Assembly (NCBI RefSeq): GCF_014859565.1
Contig: NZ_JACUUA010000040.1
Span: forward strand, 1-23,641
Reading direction: 5' to 3'
Source of the DNA: Marinospirillum sp.
GTDB taxonomy: Bacteria > Pseudomonadota > Gammaproteobacteria > Pseudomonadales > Halomonadaceae
Length of the DNA: 23,641 nucleotides
Each line of letters starts with the position of its first letter. Position 1 is the first letter of the stretch. The notes beneath the pieces are model-generated. The model ran no database searches. It saw only the letters and a program-made list of their open reading frames with translations, and was not told the origin of the DNA. The translations under genes and the position numbers were made by a program. Shown piece by piece: positions 1 to 8,978 of the stretch.

Positions 1-22
1 GCTGGTTTATGCATTAACACCA

Positions 23-31
23 TGCTAGAAT
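23..31 (+). promoter_or_regulatory. Probable extended -10 promoter of rpsT
   Basis: The string TGCTAGAAT gives an extended -10 element (TG, one base, then a hexamer matching TATAAT at five of six positions). No good -35 is visible 16 to 18 bases upstream, which is common for extended -10 promoters. It would produce a leader of roughly 85 bases before the GTG start of rpsT. Assignment is by pattern only. Confidence 0.45.
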
Positions 32-125
32 CCGCTTCCCCTTATTTATGAGGGTTCTGTCTGGTTAACCGTTCAAGAACGGCATCAGATTCTTACGATC
101 ATCAGCAAGACTCCAAGGAGTTATC

Positions 126-395
126 GTGGCCAACATCAAGTCTGCCAAGAAGCGTGCGCTTCAATCCGAAAAACGTCGCCTGCACAACAACAGCCTGCGT
201 TCCATGGTTCGTACCCACATCAAGCGTGTCCTGAAAGCTGTTCAGGCCGGTGACTGGGAAAAATCCATGGCTGAATTCCGCGCCGCTCAGCCGGTTATCG
301 ACCGTATTGCTGACAAGGGTGTATTCACCAAGAACTGGGCTGCTCGTACCAAGAGCCGCCTGAATGCTCGTGTGAAAGCACTGAAAGCAGCCTGA
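126..395 (+). CDS. rpsT: 30S ribosomal protein S20
   Basis: This encodes the small, very basic protein S20, which binds 16S rRNA early in assembly of the 30S subunit. The 89-residue product has the family's typical size and its opening, [18 protein letters not shown], is the classic S20 N-terminus; the rest is lysine- and arginine-rich helix. The start is GTG, chosen because AAGGAG lies five to six bases upstream and because the family begins at this residue. A non-ATG start is usual for rpsT (E. coli uses TTG) and is tied there to autoregulation; whether that applies here is inference. The gene has its own promoter-like element upstream and a strong hairpin terminator downstream, so it is probably a single-gene unit. 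Its position directly before murJ on the same strand is the known gammaproteobacterial order. Confidence 0.98.
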   Translation: MANIKSAKKRALQSEKRRLHNNSLRSMVRTHIKRVLKAVQAGDWEKSMAEFRAAQPVIDRIADKGVFTKNWAARTKSRLNARVKALKAA

Positions 396-415
396 TCCAT
401 CTGGGCTGTTTGCAG

Positions 416-442
416 AAAAACCGGCATAATGCCGGTTTTTTT
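416..442 (+). terminator. Intrinsic terminator of rpsT
   Basis: An A-run plus CCGGCA (416-426) pairs with TGCCGG plus a T-run (430-440) around a three-base TAA loop, followed by more T residues. This is a textbook rho-independent terminator 21 bases after the rpsT stop. The A-run on the left arm would also let it work on the opposite strand. Confidence 0.92.
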
Positions 443-484
443 GTGTCTTTTATTTCAGATCACTTGCCAGTCTGAGCATCTTTG

Positions 485-2074
485 ATGACATCACACAGTC
501 CGACACAGGATCAATCCATCAACAATCAGCCACCGCCGAAAAAGCGCGGCCTGCTTGGTTCCGGGCTGATTGTCAGTGCCATGACGTTTATATCGCGTAT
601 TCTTGGCCTGATCCGCGACATAGTGATTGCTACGCTGGTGGGTGCCGGTGGGGCTGCTGATGCCTTTTTTATTGCTTTTAAAATCCCCAACTTTTTACGC
701 CGCCTGTTTGCAGAAGGTGCCTTTAACCAGGCTTTTATTCCAGTGTTGGCAGAATATGCCGAGAAAAAAACCCGCGCTGAAATCCGCCTGTTGATTGATT
801 CCGTAGCAGGTTGCCTAGGGTTGTCACTGCTGGCACTAACCAGTCTGGCGATGCTGCTGGCTCCTGCGCTGGTATGGGTGTTTGCACCCGGTTTTGCCAG
901 TGATCCTGATAAACAGGCCATGACCGCCGATCTGCTGCGCATCACCTTTCCTTATCTGCTGCTGATTTCGCTGACGGCTTTTTCCGGCAGTATTCTGAAC
1001 ACCTGGGGGCGTTTTGCCATCCCCGCCATCACCCCGGTTTTTCTGAATCTGAGCCTGATCGGTTGTGCGCTGTTTCTGACACCACTGGTTGGCTCCGCTG
1101 CTGAGGCTCTGGCTTGGGGTGTGTTAATTGCCGGTATGGTGCAGTTGGCATTTCAGCTGCCTTTTCTGGCTCAGGTGGGTTTGTTGCCACTGCCTCGACC
1201 ACGATGGAAACATGAAGGCGTGCGCCGTATTTTACGCCTGATGGCACCGGCTCTGTTCGGGGTTTCCGTCAGCCAGATCAACCTTTTACTGGATACCGTA
1301 CTGGCCTCTTTTCTGACCGATGGCAGTGTTGGCTGGTTGTATTATGCTGATCGGCTGGTCGAACTGCCGCTGGGTGTTTTTGGTATTGCCATTGCCACGG
1401 TGATTCTGCCTACCCTGTCGCGCCAGCACGCCACGGCAGATGCAGACAAGTTTTCACAGCTGCTGGACTGGGCGGTTCGCATGGTGTTGTTAATTGGTCT
1501 GCCTGCCGCGCTGGCACTGGTGTTACTGGCACAACCTCTGCTGATCACCCTGTTCCAGTACGGTGCCATGACTGCTTATGATGTGGAGATGTCCGCACTG
1601 GCATTACAGGCTTATGCGCTGGGTCTGCTGGCATTTATGCTGATCAAGGTGTTGGCACCGGGCTATTTTGCCCGTCAGGATACCCGCACCCCGGTGCGTA
1701 TTGGCATCAAGGCCATGGCTGCCAATATGGTGTTTAATCTGCTGCTGATTGTACCTTTGGCACATGCTGGTCTGGCACTGGCAACAGCTGCCTCGGCATT
1801 CCTGAATGCTTTCTGGCTGGCACGTGGCCTGCGCCGTGAAGGGGTATTACGCTGGTCTGCCGGATGGGGGCGTTACGCCTTGCAGCTATTACTGGCGCTC
1901 AGTGGTTTGGTGTCATTACTCCTGTGGTTATCCCCTGCGACGGAAGTCTGGCTGATGTGGAGTCTGCAGGAGCGTATTTTACGATTAGCGCTCGTTGTTG
2001 TGGCCGGTGCACTGGGTTATGGCGTTTTATTGCTACTGGCAGGCATACGCTTAAGGCACCTGCGCCACTCTTGA
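485..2074 (+). CDS. murJ: Lipid II flippase MurJ (MviN)
   Basis: MurJ moves lipid-linked peptidoglycan precursor from the inner to the outer face of the cytoplasmic membrane and is essential in E. coli. The product of about 529 residues is a multi-pass membrane protein matching the family along its length: SAMTFISRILGLIRDIVIA near residue 32, then DAFFIAFKIPNFLRRLFAEGAFNQAF cut here into its recognisable parts (DAFFIAFKIPN, AEGAFNQAF), the ILNTWGRFAIPAITP segment, SVSQINLLLDT and YYADRLVELPLGVFGIA. These contain the conserved arginines of the transport cavity. The ATG at 485 is taken as the start; a TTG sits immediately before it at 482, and no clear ribosome binding site separates the two. 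A hydrophilic stretch of about 25 residues precedes the first membrane segment, longer than in E. coli MurJ, so a start further in is possible. The gene follows the rpsT terminator, so it needs a promoter between 442 and 485 that I cannot see clearly. Confidence 0.96.
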   Translation: MTSHSPTQDQSINNQPPPKKRGLLGSGLIVSAMTFISRILGLIRDIVIATLVGAGGAADAFFIAFKIPNFLRRLFAEGAFNQAFIPVLAEYAEKKTRAEIRLLIDSVAGCLGLSLLALTSLAMLLAPALVWVFAPGFASDPDKQAMTADLLRITFPYLLLISLTAFSGSILNTWGRFAIPAITPVFLNLSLIGCALFLTPLVGSAAEALAWGVLIAGMVQLAFQLPFLAQVGLLPLPRPRWKHEGVRRILRLMAPALFGVSVSQINLLLDTVLASFLTDGSVGWLYYADRLVELPLGVFGIAIATVILPTLSRQHATADADKFSQLLDWAVRMVLLIGLPAALALVLLAQPLLITLFQYGAMTAYDVEMSALALQAYALGLLAFMLIKVLAPGYFARQDTRTPVRIGIKAMAANMVFNLLLIVPLAHAGLALATAASAFLNAFWLARGLRREGVLRWSAGWGRYALQLLLALSGLVSLLLWLSPATEVWLMWSLQERILRLALVVVAGALGYGVLLLLAGIRLRHLRHS

Positions 2075-2115
2075 TTGCAGATATCGCATTACTTTCCGTT
2101 AAAAAAATTTAATAT

Positions 2116-2144
2116 TTGTAACCCGTAAGACTCAGATCAATAAA
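2116..2144 (+). promoter_or_regulatory. Weak candidate sigma-70 promoter for the minor pilin cluster
   Basis: In the 148-base gap between murJ and the first pilin gene, TTGTAA and AATAAA are separated by 17 bases. Each matches its consensus hexamer at four of six positions. No terminator is seen after murJ, so the pilin genes could also be read from murJ. Confidence 0.22.
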
Positions 2145-2222
2145 GCAGCCACTCCAACGAACCCTACTTGCCTTTTTTTTCTACACTTCTCTAAAGGATT
2201 GATTCGCTTCAGGGAGGTTATC

Positions 2223-2633
2223 ATGCTGCCCATTGCCCCCCGTAATACCCTGCACGGCTTCACCCTGATGGAGCTACTGGTCAGTCTGTTGCTGATCAGT
2301 GGCATGGCATTAATGACCAGTCAATATCTGTTAAGCAGTCAGCGCACGCTGTTATTAATGCAACAAAGAGAACTTGCTGCCGCCACGGCTGATCATCTGG
2401 TTCGCCAGCTTGCTGTTGATAACAGCAACAATGGGGCAATCCAGTCCAGCCTTGCATCAGGAAAATGCAAAACCAGTAGTCAAGCTGATCTGACACTCTG
2501 GTGTGAGGCACTGGAAAAGCTGCCACAGTTAAAAGCACAGCTTAATGCCCAGCGACTAATACTGGAATGGCAATCACCCAGTGGCCTGAGGCAACTGGAG
2601 CGGCCACGAGCAAAAAATACCGGAGGTGCATAA
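2223..2633 (+). CDS. Minor pilin / pseudopilin, PilV- or PpdC-like
   Basis: This 136-residue protein starts with a short leader ending in glycine, then FTLMELLVSLLLISGMAL: the type IV prepilin motif, with cleavage after Gly and the conserved glutamate at position 5 of the mature chain, followed by the hydrophobic assembly helix. Prepilin peptidase would cut and methylate it, and it would then enter a pilus or pseudopilus tip. The body is hydrophilic with two cysteines (around SGKCKT and LWCEAL) that could form the C-terminal disulfide typical of pilins. The ATG at 2223 is chosen because AGGGAGG lies five bases upstream; a longer reading from 2199 would lack that signal. It is the first of four same-strand genes, and its TAA directly abuts the ATG of the next. 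The assignment to a PilV/PpdC-type role rests on size and gene order, not on strong similarity. Confidence 0.85.
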   Translation: MLPIAPRNTLHGFTLMELLVSLLLISGMALMTSQYLLSSQRTLLLMQQRELAAATADHLVRQLAVDNSNNGAIQSSLASGKCKTSSQADLTLWCEALEKLPQLKAQLNAQRLILEWQSPSGLRQLERPRAKNTGGA

Positions 2634-3341
2634 ATGCACAAAATCCGGGGGTTTACGCTACTGGAAGTTTTGCTGGTTAGCCTGCTCGGAAGCCTGCTGT
2701 TACTGGCCGCCACAGAGCTGCTGGCTTCACTCTCCCAACAACAAGCCAGAAACTACGCCCAGCTGCGCCTGCAGGACAAGGCACGACTGGCAGATCTGGC
2801 GATCAGCCGGGACATCACCACTGCAACAGCGGTTTTAGCGGTGGGAGCCGCCAGTCAACCTTATCCCAACCGATCTGTAACTTCTGTAGATCTGGGTGGT
2901 TTTGATCTAGCCGCTACTGGCTTTAACCAGTTTCGCAGCTCTGACTGGCTCTTTATGAAAAAAGGCAATAATAGTGAGCCGGATTACAGTCTCTGGCATT
3001 TGGATGAAAAGACCCATGGTTTTGGTTTGGCACACAAGGGCTTATCCCGAGAAAACTCTGACTCACTGACTGCCTCACAAACGTTGGTTGATCAGGTTGA
3101 GTTGTTACGCTTCCGGTTTTATTGCAGTGATCAAAAACGCTGGTTAACCGCATCAGAAGCCACGATCTACTCCAGCATCACCCATGTTCATTTTGCTTTC
3201 TTGTTAACCAGTCCTGTGAGTATCAAGGCAAAATCTAGAAGCATCGAATTATGGGATGAGATCCTGCAACCACCGGATGATGGACATTTGCGCCTGCTGG
3301 TTACTGGTATTCGTGCTCTGCGCGAGGAGGAAGATGAGTGA
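2634..3341 (+). CDS. Minor pilin, PilW/PpdB-like
   Basis: The 235-residue product begins MHKIRGFTLLEVLLVSLLGS, a clean prepilin signal: cleavage after Gly6, Phe at +1, Glu at +5. The long C-terminal domain contains the stretch FRSSDWLFMKKG, then a segment reading DQVELLRFRFYCSD. Both recall PilW-family minor pilins, which form part of the priming complex at the tip of type IV pili and competence pseudopili. A GGAGG stands about eight bases ahead of the ATG, inside the end of the previous gene, and the ATG follows the previous stop directly, so translation is probably coupled. Its TGA overlaps the GTG of the next gene. Family-level call is firm; the exact pilus system it serves is not visible, since no pilus motor, secretin or PilY1 gene lies in the window. 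Confidence 0.85.
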   Translation: MHKIRGFTLLEVLLVSLLGSLLLLAATELLASLSQQQARNYAQLRLQDKARLADLAISRDITTATAVLAVGAASQPYPNRSVTSVDLGGFDLAATGFNQFRSSDWLFMKKGNNSEPDYSLWHLDEKTHGFGLAHKGLSRENSDSLTASQTLVDQVELLRFRFYCSDQKRWLTASEATIYSSITHVHFAFLLTSPVSIKAKSRSIELWDEILQPPDDGHLRLLVTGIRALREEEDE

Positions 3342-3568
3342 CGTATCAACGCGGGTTTTTACTGGCACCGCTACTCGTTTTTATGTTTCTGACCCTGTTA
3401 TTAATCCAAATGGGGACTGCAGATCTGAGTCGCAGCTTGGTTATGCATCAACTGAAACTCCATCAGGATTGCATTACCTTGCTGCAGGATTTAAATCACA
3501 GCGGAGGTGTTGAGTCCTTCAGCGCGGATGACTGCCCTGCTTGCCCACTACCCAGAGGTTGTCCGTGA
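3338..3568 (+). CDS. Very small YgdB/PilX-like minor pilin
   Basis: This is a 76-residue product starting at a GTG that overlaps the previous stop codon; GAGGAGG is six bases upstream and decides this start over an out-of-frame ATG at 3334. After QRG comes a hydrophobic helix, FLLAPLLVFMFLTLLLIQMG, then DLSRS. This resembles the N-terminus of E. coli YgdB (a glycine, a long Leu-rich helix, then a Gly-Met and Asp-Arg-Ser region). Position +5 after the glycine is proline rather than glutamate. Pilins and pseudopilins lacking Glu5, such as the GspK/PilX group, are thought to sit at the tip. The C-terminal part is short and carries four cysteines (DC, ADDCPAC, RGC). It is clearly shorter than YgdB (about 135 residues), so it may be a minimal version or a decayed one; the intact frame and strong ribosome binding site favour a working gene. 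Confidence 0.7.
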   Translation: MTYQRGFLLAPLLVFMFLTLLLIQMGTADLSRSLVMHQLKLHQDCITLLQDLNHSGGVESFSADDCPACPLPRGCP

Positions 3569-4065
3569 GACGTTTTCAGCAGCAGGGCATCCACCTATTT
3601 GATCTGCTGCTGGCTATGTTATTACTGAGTATTCTGCTGGGTTACGCTCTGCCTACTTATCAGCAAACACTGGAAATCCACCGACAGGCAGCTGAACTGA
3701 ATCGCCTGCAGGGTATTCTGGCATCAGCTCGTTTACAGGCCAGCGTATTCAACCAGATGCTGACTTTGTGTGTGTCTGATAACGGTCAGAGTTGCCAGAG
3801 CAACACCAGCAACCAAGGCGGGCTGCTGTTGATGGATAACAACCTCCAACCCTTGCAACACTATCCCGGTTATGGGCATTCGGTGATTCTGAATACCAGC
3901 CCACTGGTGTTAAGACCTTTACCTGATCGAGGATCAGGTGGCACCCTGCTGCCTTGCACCGGTTTTCGTTACCAATCTGCTCGTGGTATCACCCTGTCAC
4001 CGGCTGGCCGCATCCGGATTAATTCCGAGCCACCACAAAACCTGGAAACTCAATGCCCTAACTGA
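3565..4065 (+). CDS. FimT/GspH-type minor pilin, PpdA-like
   Basis: The product is about 166 residues if translation starts at the GTG at 3565, which overlaps the preceding TGA in the form GTGA and has AGAGG upstream. A TTG at 3541 would add eight residues. The prepilin-like N-terminus is QQQG followed by IHLFDLLLAMLLLSILLGYA, then PTYQQTLE, typical of FimT/GspH proteins. Position +5 is aspartate instead of the usual glutamate. The middle has ARLQASVFNQMLTLCVSD, matching the FimT/GspH pattern in which residues after the helix lead into a Cys-containing beta domain, and the end has GITLSPAGRIRI, close to the SPxGRxRL ending of PpdA. Three further cysteines are present. It closes the four-gene pilin cluster; about 90 bases with a promoter-like -10 follow before ribF. 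Confidence 0.83.
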   Translation: MRRFQQQGIHLFDLLLAMLLLSILLGYALPTYQQTLEIHRQAAELNRLQGILASARLQASVFNQMLTLCVSDNGQSCQSNTSNQGGLLLMDNNLQPLQHYPGYGHSVILNTSPLVLRPLPDRGSGGTLLPCTGFRYQSARGITLSPAGRIRINSEPPQNLETQCPN

Positions 4066-4107
4066 TCCGGCATCAAGGCGCGGCTATTATCCATCCGGTC
4101 TTTTCTA

Positions 4108-4113
4108 TATAAT
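4108..4113 (+). promoter_or_regulatory. Consensus -10 box upstream of ribF
   Basis: A perfect TATAAT lies 44 bases before the ribF ATG. The matching -35 region (TATTAT at 17-base spacing, 4085-4090) is poor. It suggests that ribF-ileS-lspA can be transcribed independently of the pilin genes. Confidence 0.4.
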
Positions 4114-4157
4114 CCCGAGGTTGTTTTCTCAACACTGACCCAACTGATCGAGCTTGA

Positions 4158-5159
4158 ATGGAACTGATTCGCGGCATCCACAATTTGCGTGCCCAGCACC
4201 GAGGCTGTGTAGCCACCATCGGCAATTTTGATGGTGTGCATCTGGGGCATCAGCAGATTCTTCAGCAAGTGAGAGAAATTGCTGCGCGCCTGCGCCAGCC
4301 CACAACAGTGATGGTGTTTGAACCTCAACCACGCGAGTTTTTTGCCGGGGAACAAGCCCCACCACGGCTGAACCGCTTTCGTGAAAAAGTGGAACGCCTG
4401 ACTGAATATGGCGCTGAACGAATTGTTTGCCTGCAGTTCACCAGCCGCCTGCGTCAGCTGACTGCCGAGGCATTTATTCAGCAAGTGTTGGTGGATGGCC
4501 TGGCTGTGCGCCATCTGGTGGTGGGTGATGATTTCCGTTTTGGCTGTGATCGCGCCGGTGATTTTCATCTGTTAGAAAAAATGGGGCCAAAATACGGCTT
4601 CAGTGTTGAACACACCAACACCTGCCTGCTGGATGGTGAGCGAGTTTCCAGCACCCGTGTACGTGCTACTCTGGATGCTGCTAATCTGGCTGATGCCGCT
4701 CGTTTACTGGGTCGCCCGTACAAAATTGCCGGACGTGTAGTTCATGGCCGTAAACTGGGACGCACTCTCGGTGTACCCACGGCCAATCTGTTGCTGGGTG
4801 ACCGCAAACCGGCATTAAACGGTGTATTTTGTGTGATGGTAAAAATGCCGAATGGTTTATCACGCCCCGGCATTGCCAATATTGGCCTGCGTCCAACCGT
4901 CGATGGACTGCTACCGGCACTGGAAACCCACCTGCCGGGTTTTGATGGCAACCTGTACGGCAAAAGGCTGGAGGTATTTTTTCTTGCCAGGATTCGTAAC
5001 GAGCAGAAATTTGATGGCCTGGATGCACTGAAGGCACAGATAGCTGCTGATATAACCCGGTGCATCCATTTTTTTCAGCAGCAGGATCCACAGTGGCAGC
5101 CCGGTGAAGTCTGGCTGCGCTCCGGTGTTCCACCTCTGCTGGCTGCTGCACCCATCTGA
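4158..5159 (+). CDS. ribF: Bifunctional riboflavin kinase / FAD synthetase
   Basis: RibF converts riboflavin to FMN and FMN to FAD in the cytoplasm. The 333-residue product has the expected two-domain layout. The N-terminal adenylyltransferase domain carries [13 protein letters not shown] (residues 20-32), the nucleotidyltransferase phosphate-binding motif, and later the [13 protein letters not shown] and SSTRVRATL segments. The C-terminal riboflavin kinase domain begins near residue 190 and has [11 protein letters not shown] (201-211) and the ANIGLRPTV motif. Length and motif order are as in other proteobacterial RibF proteins, with a short extra C-terminal tail of about 20 residues. The ATG at 4158 fits the family start. 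ribF immediately precedes ileS (35-base gap) and the two with lspA are probably one operon. The pilin genes separate it from murJ, its usual left-hand neighbour. Confidence 0.97.
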   Translation: MELIRGIHNLRAQHRGCVATIGNFDGVHLGHQQILQQVREIAARLRQPTTVMVFEPQPREFFAGEQAPPRLNRFREKVERLTEYGAERIVCLQFTSRLRQLTAEAFIQQVLVDGLAVRHLVVGDDFRFGCDRAGDFHLLEKMGPKYGFSVEHTNTCLLDGERVSSTRVRATLDAANLADAARLLGRPYKIAGRVVHGRKLGRTLGVPTANLLLGDRKPALNGVFCVMVKMPNGLSRPGIANIGLRPTVDGLLPALETHLPGFDGNLYGKRLEVFFLARIRNEQKFDGLDALKAQIAADITRCIHFFQQQDPQWQPGEVWLRSGVPPLLAAAPI

Positions 5160-5194
5160 TTTTTCCAGTTAACCGCAACCTTGATGACCCGACC

Positions 5195-8047
5195 ATGACC
5201 GATAAAAATACGGACCAATACAAGCACACTCTTAACCTGCCGGAAACCAGCTTTCCGATGCGCGGCAACCTGCCCAGCAAGGAGCCGGAGCGCTTGCAGC
5301 AGTGGCAGGATATGGATCTTTATGCCCGCCTGCGTGAGCAGGGCAAGGATCGTCCCAAGTTTGTACTGCACGATGGCCCTCCTTATGCCAACGGCAACAT
5401 CCACATCGGTCATGCTGTTAACAAGATCATCAAGGATTTTATTATCAAATCCCGCACCCTGTCGGGTTTTGACGCACCTTATGTGCCCGGCTGGGATTGT
5501 CACGGTCTGCCAATTGAACACAAGGTTGAAGTCACCCACGGCAAAAACCTACCTGCTGATAAAGCACGTGAACTCTGCCGCGAATACGCCGGTGAACAGA
5601 TCAAAGGCCAGATGCAGGACTTTATCCGTCTGGGCGTGATTGGTGACTGGAAAGCACCCTACCGCACCATGGATTACAGCAACGAAGCGGGTGAAATCCG
5701 CGCGCTGGCAGAAATGGTCAAGGGCGGTTTTGTCTTCAAAGGACTCAAGCCGGTGAACTGGTGTTTTGACTGTGGTTCAGCGCTGGCTGAAGCTGAAGTT
5801 GAATATGCTGACAAACAATCCGATGCCATTGATGTGGCCTTCACCTGTGCAGACAACGAACAACTGGCTAAGGCCTTTGGTCTGACCAGCCTGCCCAAAC
5901 CGGCAGCCGTGGTGATCTGGACCACCACCCCTTGGACTATTCCCGCCAACCAGGCACTGAATGTCCACCCAGAGTTCACCTATGCCTTAGTGGATGCGGG
6001 TGATCGTCTGCTGCTGTTGGCTGAGCCGCTGGTGGCCTCTTGTCTGGAGCGTTATGAGCTGGATGGCTCCGTGATTGCCACCACCCGTGGTGAAACACTG
6101 GAAAACATCCGCTTCAGTCATCCGTTTTATGATCGCCTGTCGCCAGTTTATCTGGCTGATTATGTTGAAGCGGAAGTCGGCAGCACCGGTATTGTCCACT
6201 CAGCCCCAGCTTACGGTATGGATGACTTTATCTCCTGCCGTGCTCACGGCATGGAATTTGACGCCATCATCAGCCCGGTACAGAGCAACGGTGTTTATGC
6301 TGAAGATCTGCCATTTTTTGGCGGCCAGATGATCTGGAAAGCCAACCCGCAGATTGTTGAAAAACTGCGTGAAGTGGGCGCGCTGATGAACCACAAAAAA
6401 ATCAGCCACAGCTACATGCACTGCTGGCGTCACAAAACTCCGGTGATCTACCGTGCCACCGCTCAGTGGTTTGTGGGTATGGATATTCCCAGCAAAACTG
6501 ATGGCAAAACCCTGCGCGAAAAAGCCCTGGCGGGTATTGAACAAACCGAATTTGTACCCGGCTGGGGACAGGCTCGCCTGCACTCAATGATTGCCAACCG
6601 CCCTGACTGGTGCATCTCGCGCCAGCGCAACTGGGGTGTACCGCTGCCATTTTTTCTGCACAAGGCAACAGGTGAACTGCATCCACGCACCGAAGAACTG
6701 ATGGAGCTGGTGGCACAAAAGGTGGAGCAGCAGGGCATTAATGCCTGGTTCCAGCTGGATGCGACTGAACTGCTGGGTGCAGAAGCTGACAACTACGATA
6801 AAGTCACCGACACACTGGATGTGTGGTTTGATTCCGGCACCACCCACTGGCACGTGCTGCGTGGTTCCCATCCACTGGGACATGCTGAAGGCCCACGTGC
6901 CGACTTGTATCTGGAAGGTTCCGACCAGCACCGTGGTTGGTTCCACTCCTCACTGCTGACCGGTTGTGCCATTGATGGTCATCCACCTTACCGCGCCCTC
7001 CTGACTCACGGTTTTACCGTGGATGCTCAGGGTCGCAAGATGTCCAAATCCATGGGCAACGTGGTAGCGCCGCAGGAAGTGATGGACAAGATGGGTGCTG
7101 ACATTCTGCGCCTGTGGGTTGCGTCCACCGACTACTCCGGTGAGATGGCGGTTTCTGATGAAATCCTCAAGCGCACTGCGGACTCTTACCGCCGTATCCG
7201 CAACACTGCACGTTTCCTGCTCTCCAACCTGAATGGTTTTGATCCGGCGCGTGATCTGTTACCACAGGATGAGTTACTGGCTCTGGATCGCTGGGCAGTG
7301 GATGCCGCTCTGCAGTTGCAGCAGCGCATCACCGATGCGTTTGACACCTACCGTTTCCTGGATGTTTACCAGCAGGTACACCACTTCTGTGTACGCGAAC
7401 TGGGTGGTTTTTATCTCGACATCATCAAGGATCGCCAGTACACCATGCAGGAGGATTCTCGTGGACGTCGTTCCTGCCAGACCGCCTTGTATCATATCGC
7501 TGAAGCCCTGATCCGCTGGATTGCCCCGATCCTCAGCTTCACTGCTGAAGAAATTAATGAAGCCCTGCCGGGTGAACGTCCTCAATCCGTACTGTTCACC
7601 ACCTGGTATGACGGCCTGTTTGCTCTACAAAATAGCGGCGAGCTGGGACGTGAATACTGGGAACGTCTGGTGGAAGTGAAAGACAGCGTGAACAAGTGTT
7701 TGGAAGATGCCCGTAACGAGAAGCTGGTGAAAGGTTCACTGGCTGCTGAAGTCACACTCTATGCCGGTGATGCCCTGCTGACGGATCTGCAAAAACTCGG
7801 TGATGAGCTGCGTTTTGTGCTGCTGACTTCAGAAGTCACTCTGCGACCACTGGCAGAAGGTGTTGATGCCCGCAGCACGGATCTGGACGACCTCAAGGTT
7901 GAAGTAGCCGCCTCACAACACACCAAGTGTGTACGCTGCTGGCATCACCGTGATGACGTTGGCAGCCATGCCGAACATCCTGAGTTGTGTGGTCGTTGTA
8001 TCAGCAACCTGCCGGATGGTGAAGGTGAGCAACGCCACTATGCCTGA
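5195..8047 (+). CDS. ileS: Isoleucyl-tRNA synthetase
   Basis: This large class I aminoacyl-tRNA synthetase (950 residues) charges tRNA-Ile and edits mischarged valine. Signature sequences are present: HIGH at residues 70-73 within [20 protein letters not shown] at 615-619, and the editing-domain stretch containing [13 protein letters not shown]. The C-terminal zinc ribbon has Cys912, Cys915, Cys932 and Cys935 (CVRC and CGRC), as in the E. coli-type enzyme. This is the bacterial, mupirocin-sensitive type by motif pattern; resistance cannot be judged from sequence reading alone. The ATG at 5195 gives [20 protein letters not shown], the usual family opening; no strong ribosome binding site is visible. 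The 3' end overlaps lspA by eight bases, indicating translational coupling. Confidence 0.98.
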   Translation: MTDKNTDQYKHTLNLPETSFPMRGNLPSKEPERLQQWQDMDLYARLREQGKDRPKFVLHDGPPYANGNIHIGHAVNKIIKDFIIKSRTLSGFDAPYVPGWDCHGLPIEHKVEVTHGKNLPADKARELCREYAGEQIKGQMQDFIRLGVIGDWKAPYRTMDYSNEAGEIRALAEMVKGGFVFKGLKPVNWCFDCGSALAEAEVEYADKQSDAIDVAFTCADNEQLAKAFGLTSLPKPAAVVIWTTTPWTIPANQALNVHPEFTYALVDAGDRLLLLAEPLVASCLERYELDGSVIATTRGETLENIRFSHPFYDRLSPVYLADYVEAEVGSTGIVHSAPAYGMDDFISCRAHGMEFDAIISPVQSNGVYAEDLPFFGGQMIWKANPQIVEKLREVGALMNHKKISHSYMHCWRHKTPVIYRATAQWFVGMDIPSKTDGKTLREKALAGIEQTEFVPGWGQARLHSMIANRPDWCISRQRNWGVPLPFFLHKATGELHPRTEELMELVAQKVEQQGINAWFQLDATELLGAEADNYDKVTDTLDVWFDSGTTHWHVLRGSHPLGHAEGPRADLYLEGSDQHRGWFHSSLLTGCAIDGHPPYRALLTHGFTVDAQGRKMSKSMGNVVAPQEVMDKMGADILRLWVASTDYSGEMAVSDEILKRTADSYRRIRNTARFLLSNLNGFDPARDLLPQDELLALDRWAVDAALQLQQRITDAFDTYRFLDVYQQVHHFCVRELGGFYLDIIKDRQYTMQEDSRGRRSCQTALYHIAEALIRWIAPILSFTAEEINEALPGERPQSVLFTTWYDGLFALQNSGELGREYWERLVEVKDSVNKCLEDARNEKLVKGSLAAEVTLYAGDALLTDLQKLGDELRFVLLTSEVTLRPLAEGVDARSTDLDDLKVEVAASQHTKCVRCWHHRDDVGSHAEHPELCGRCISNLPDGEGEQRHYA

Positions 8048-8564
8048 TTGGTTTAACACCGCTCTGGTCAGCCTGAAACCCAGACGCAGCAGCCTGATCT
8101 GGCTGCTGCTGGCGGCACTGGTCATCCTGTTGGATCTGGGCAGCAAAGCCTGGATCAGCAGCCATCTGTTTTATGGTCAGCGCATAGAAGTACTGCCGGT
8201 GTTTGATCTGGTGCTGCTGCACAACACCGGTGCTGCCTTCAGCTTTCTGGCGAATGCCGGTGGCTGGCAGCGCTGGTTTTTTGTACTGCTGGCATTGGTT
8301 GCCAGCCTGGTTATTTATGGCTGGCTAAATCGCCTGCAACCCAGTGAAAAAATTACCGCGCTGGCATTGGCATTAATCCTGGGTGGCGCACTGGGCAACC
8401 TGCACGACCGCTTCTTTTATGGGTATGTGGTCGACTTCCTAGCTGTCCACTGGAACCAGCGGTATTTTCCCGCCTTCAATATTGCCGATGCCGGAATCAC
8501 TGTTGGTGCGGTACTACTGATCTGGCAATCGTTTTTTGGCAAGGAAGCGCAACGATCCAACTAA
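8040..8564 (+). CDS. lspA: Lipoprotein signal peptidase (signal peptidase II)
   Basis: LspA is an inner-membrane aspartyl protease that removes signal peptides from diacylglyceryl-modified prolipoproteins. The 174-residue product has four predicted membrane helices and the family motifs: a DLGSKAW segment in helix 1, [28 protein letters not shown] with catalytic Asp123, and [11 protein letters not shown] with catalytic Asp150. The start used is the ATG at 8040, inside the end of ileS; an in-frame GTG at 8025 is an alternative adding five residues. Neither has a strong ribosome binding site, consistent with coupling to ileS. The stop codon overlaps that of the convergent hepT on the other strand, so the toxin-antitoxin module was fitted exactly to the end of this gene. 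In relatives fkpB normally follows directly. Confidence 0.97.
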   Translation: MPDWFNTALVSLKPRRSSLIWLLLAALVILLDLGSKAWISSHLFYGQRIEVLPVFDLVLLHNTGAAFSFLANAGGWQRWFFVLLALVASLVIYGWLNRLQPSEKITALALALILGGALGNLHDRFFYGYVVDFLAVHWNQRYFPAFNIADAGITVGAVLLIWQSFFGKEAQRSN

Positions 8565-8977
8565 CCCAGAGCAACAACAGCCTGACGAACAAAGTTCAGA
8601 GGTTGCTGGAAATAACCCTTCTGAATCACTGACTGGACTATTTCAGGATCTACATCCAGATAGTCATGCACCAGCGCATTACGCAATCCGATGACTTTTT
8701 TCCATGGCTGGTTGCTCTGTATCAGTCCTGCGCTTTCCAGATATTGGAAGGCTTTTAACCCTTCGTTTACTGTCTGCCCAGAAACTGCTTTAGCCCAGTG
8801 TTTGGCTGCACCGATTGCCGCTTCGATCAAAAGCTGCAAACTGCGCTCAGCAGCCAGTTCTTCAAATCGCGACCAGGGCTGGGAATCCAGTTTTGTTTTC
8901 AGCAACAGCAGATCTCTTTCACACTCATTCACATGCTCGGTCAAAGAGAAGAGGTAACTTGGCGCAACAGGAACCAT
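8561..8977 (-). CDS. hepT: HepT-like HEPN ribonuclease toxin
   Basis: The 138-residue product is an all-helical HEPN/DUF86-type protein. It carries the defining RX4HXY motif at Arg99, His104 and Tyr106 (in LRNALVHDYLDVD). In the characterised Shewanella oneidensis pair this family acts as an RNase toxin, silenced when the partner MntA attaches AMP units to the tyrosine of the motif; here that would be Tyr106. The ATG lies one base after the TGA of the upstream mntA on the same strand, so the two are co-translated in the order antitoxin then toxin. Its stop codon overlaps the lspA stop by a few bases in convergent orientation. All key residues are present, so the toxin looks intact. Toxic activity in this organism is inferred. 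The related HI0074-type substrate-binding family is the main alternative, but the motif favours HepT. Confidence 0.88.
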   Translation of the reverse strand: MVPVAPSYLFSLTEHVNECERDLLLLKTKLDSQPWSRFEELAAERSLQLLIEAAIGAAKHWAKAVSGQTVNEGLKAFQYLESAGLIQSNQPWKKVIGLRNALVHDYLDVDPEIVQSVIQKGYFQQPLNFVRQAVVALG

Positions 8978-8978
8978 T

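Noticed and set aside
3334..3513. Alternative ATG-started frame beginning four bases before the YgdB-like gene
   Set aside because: Its product lacks a pilin signal or hydrophobic helix; the GTG frame at 3338 uses the same ribosome binding site and gives a coherent pilin N-terminus.
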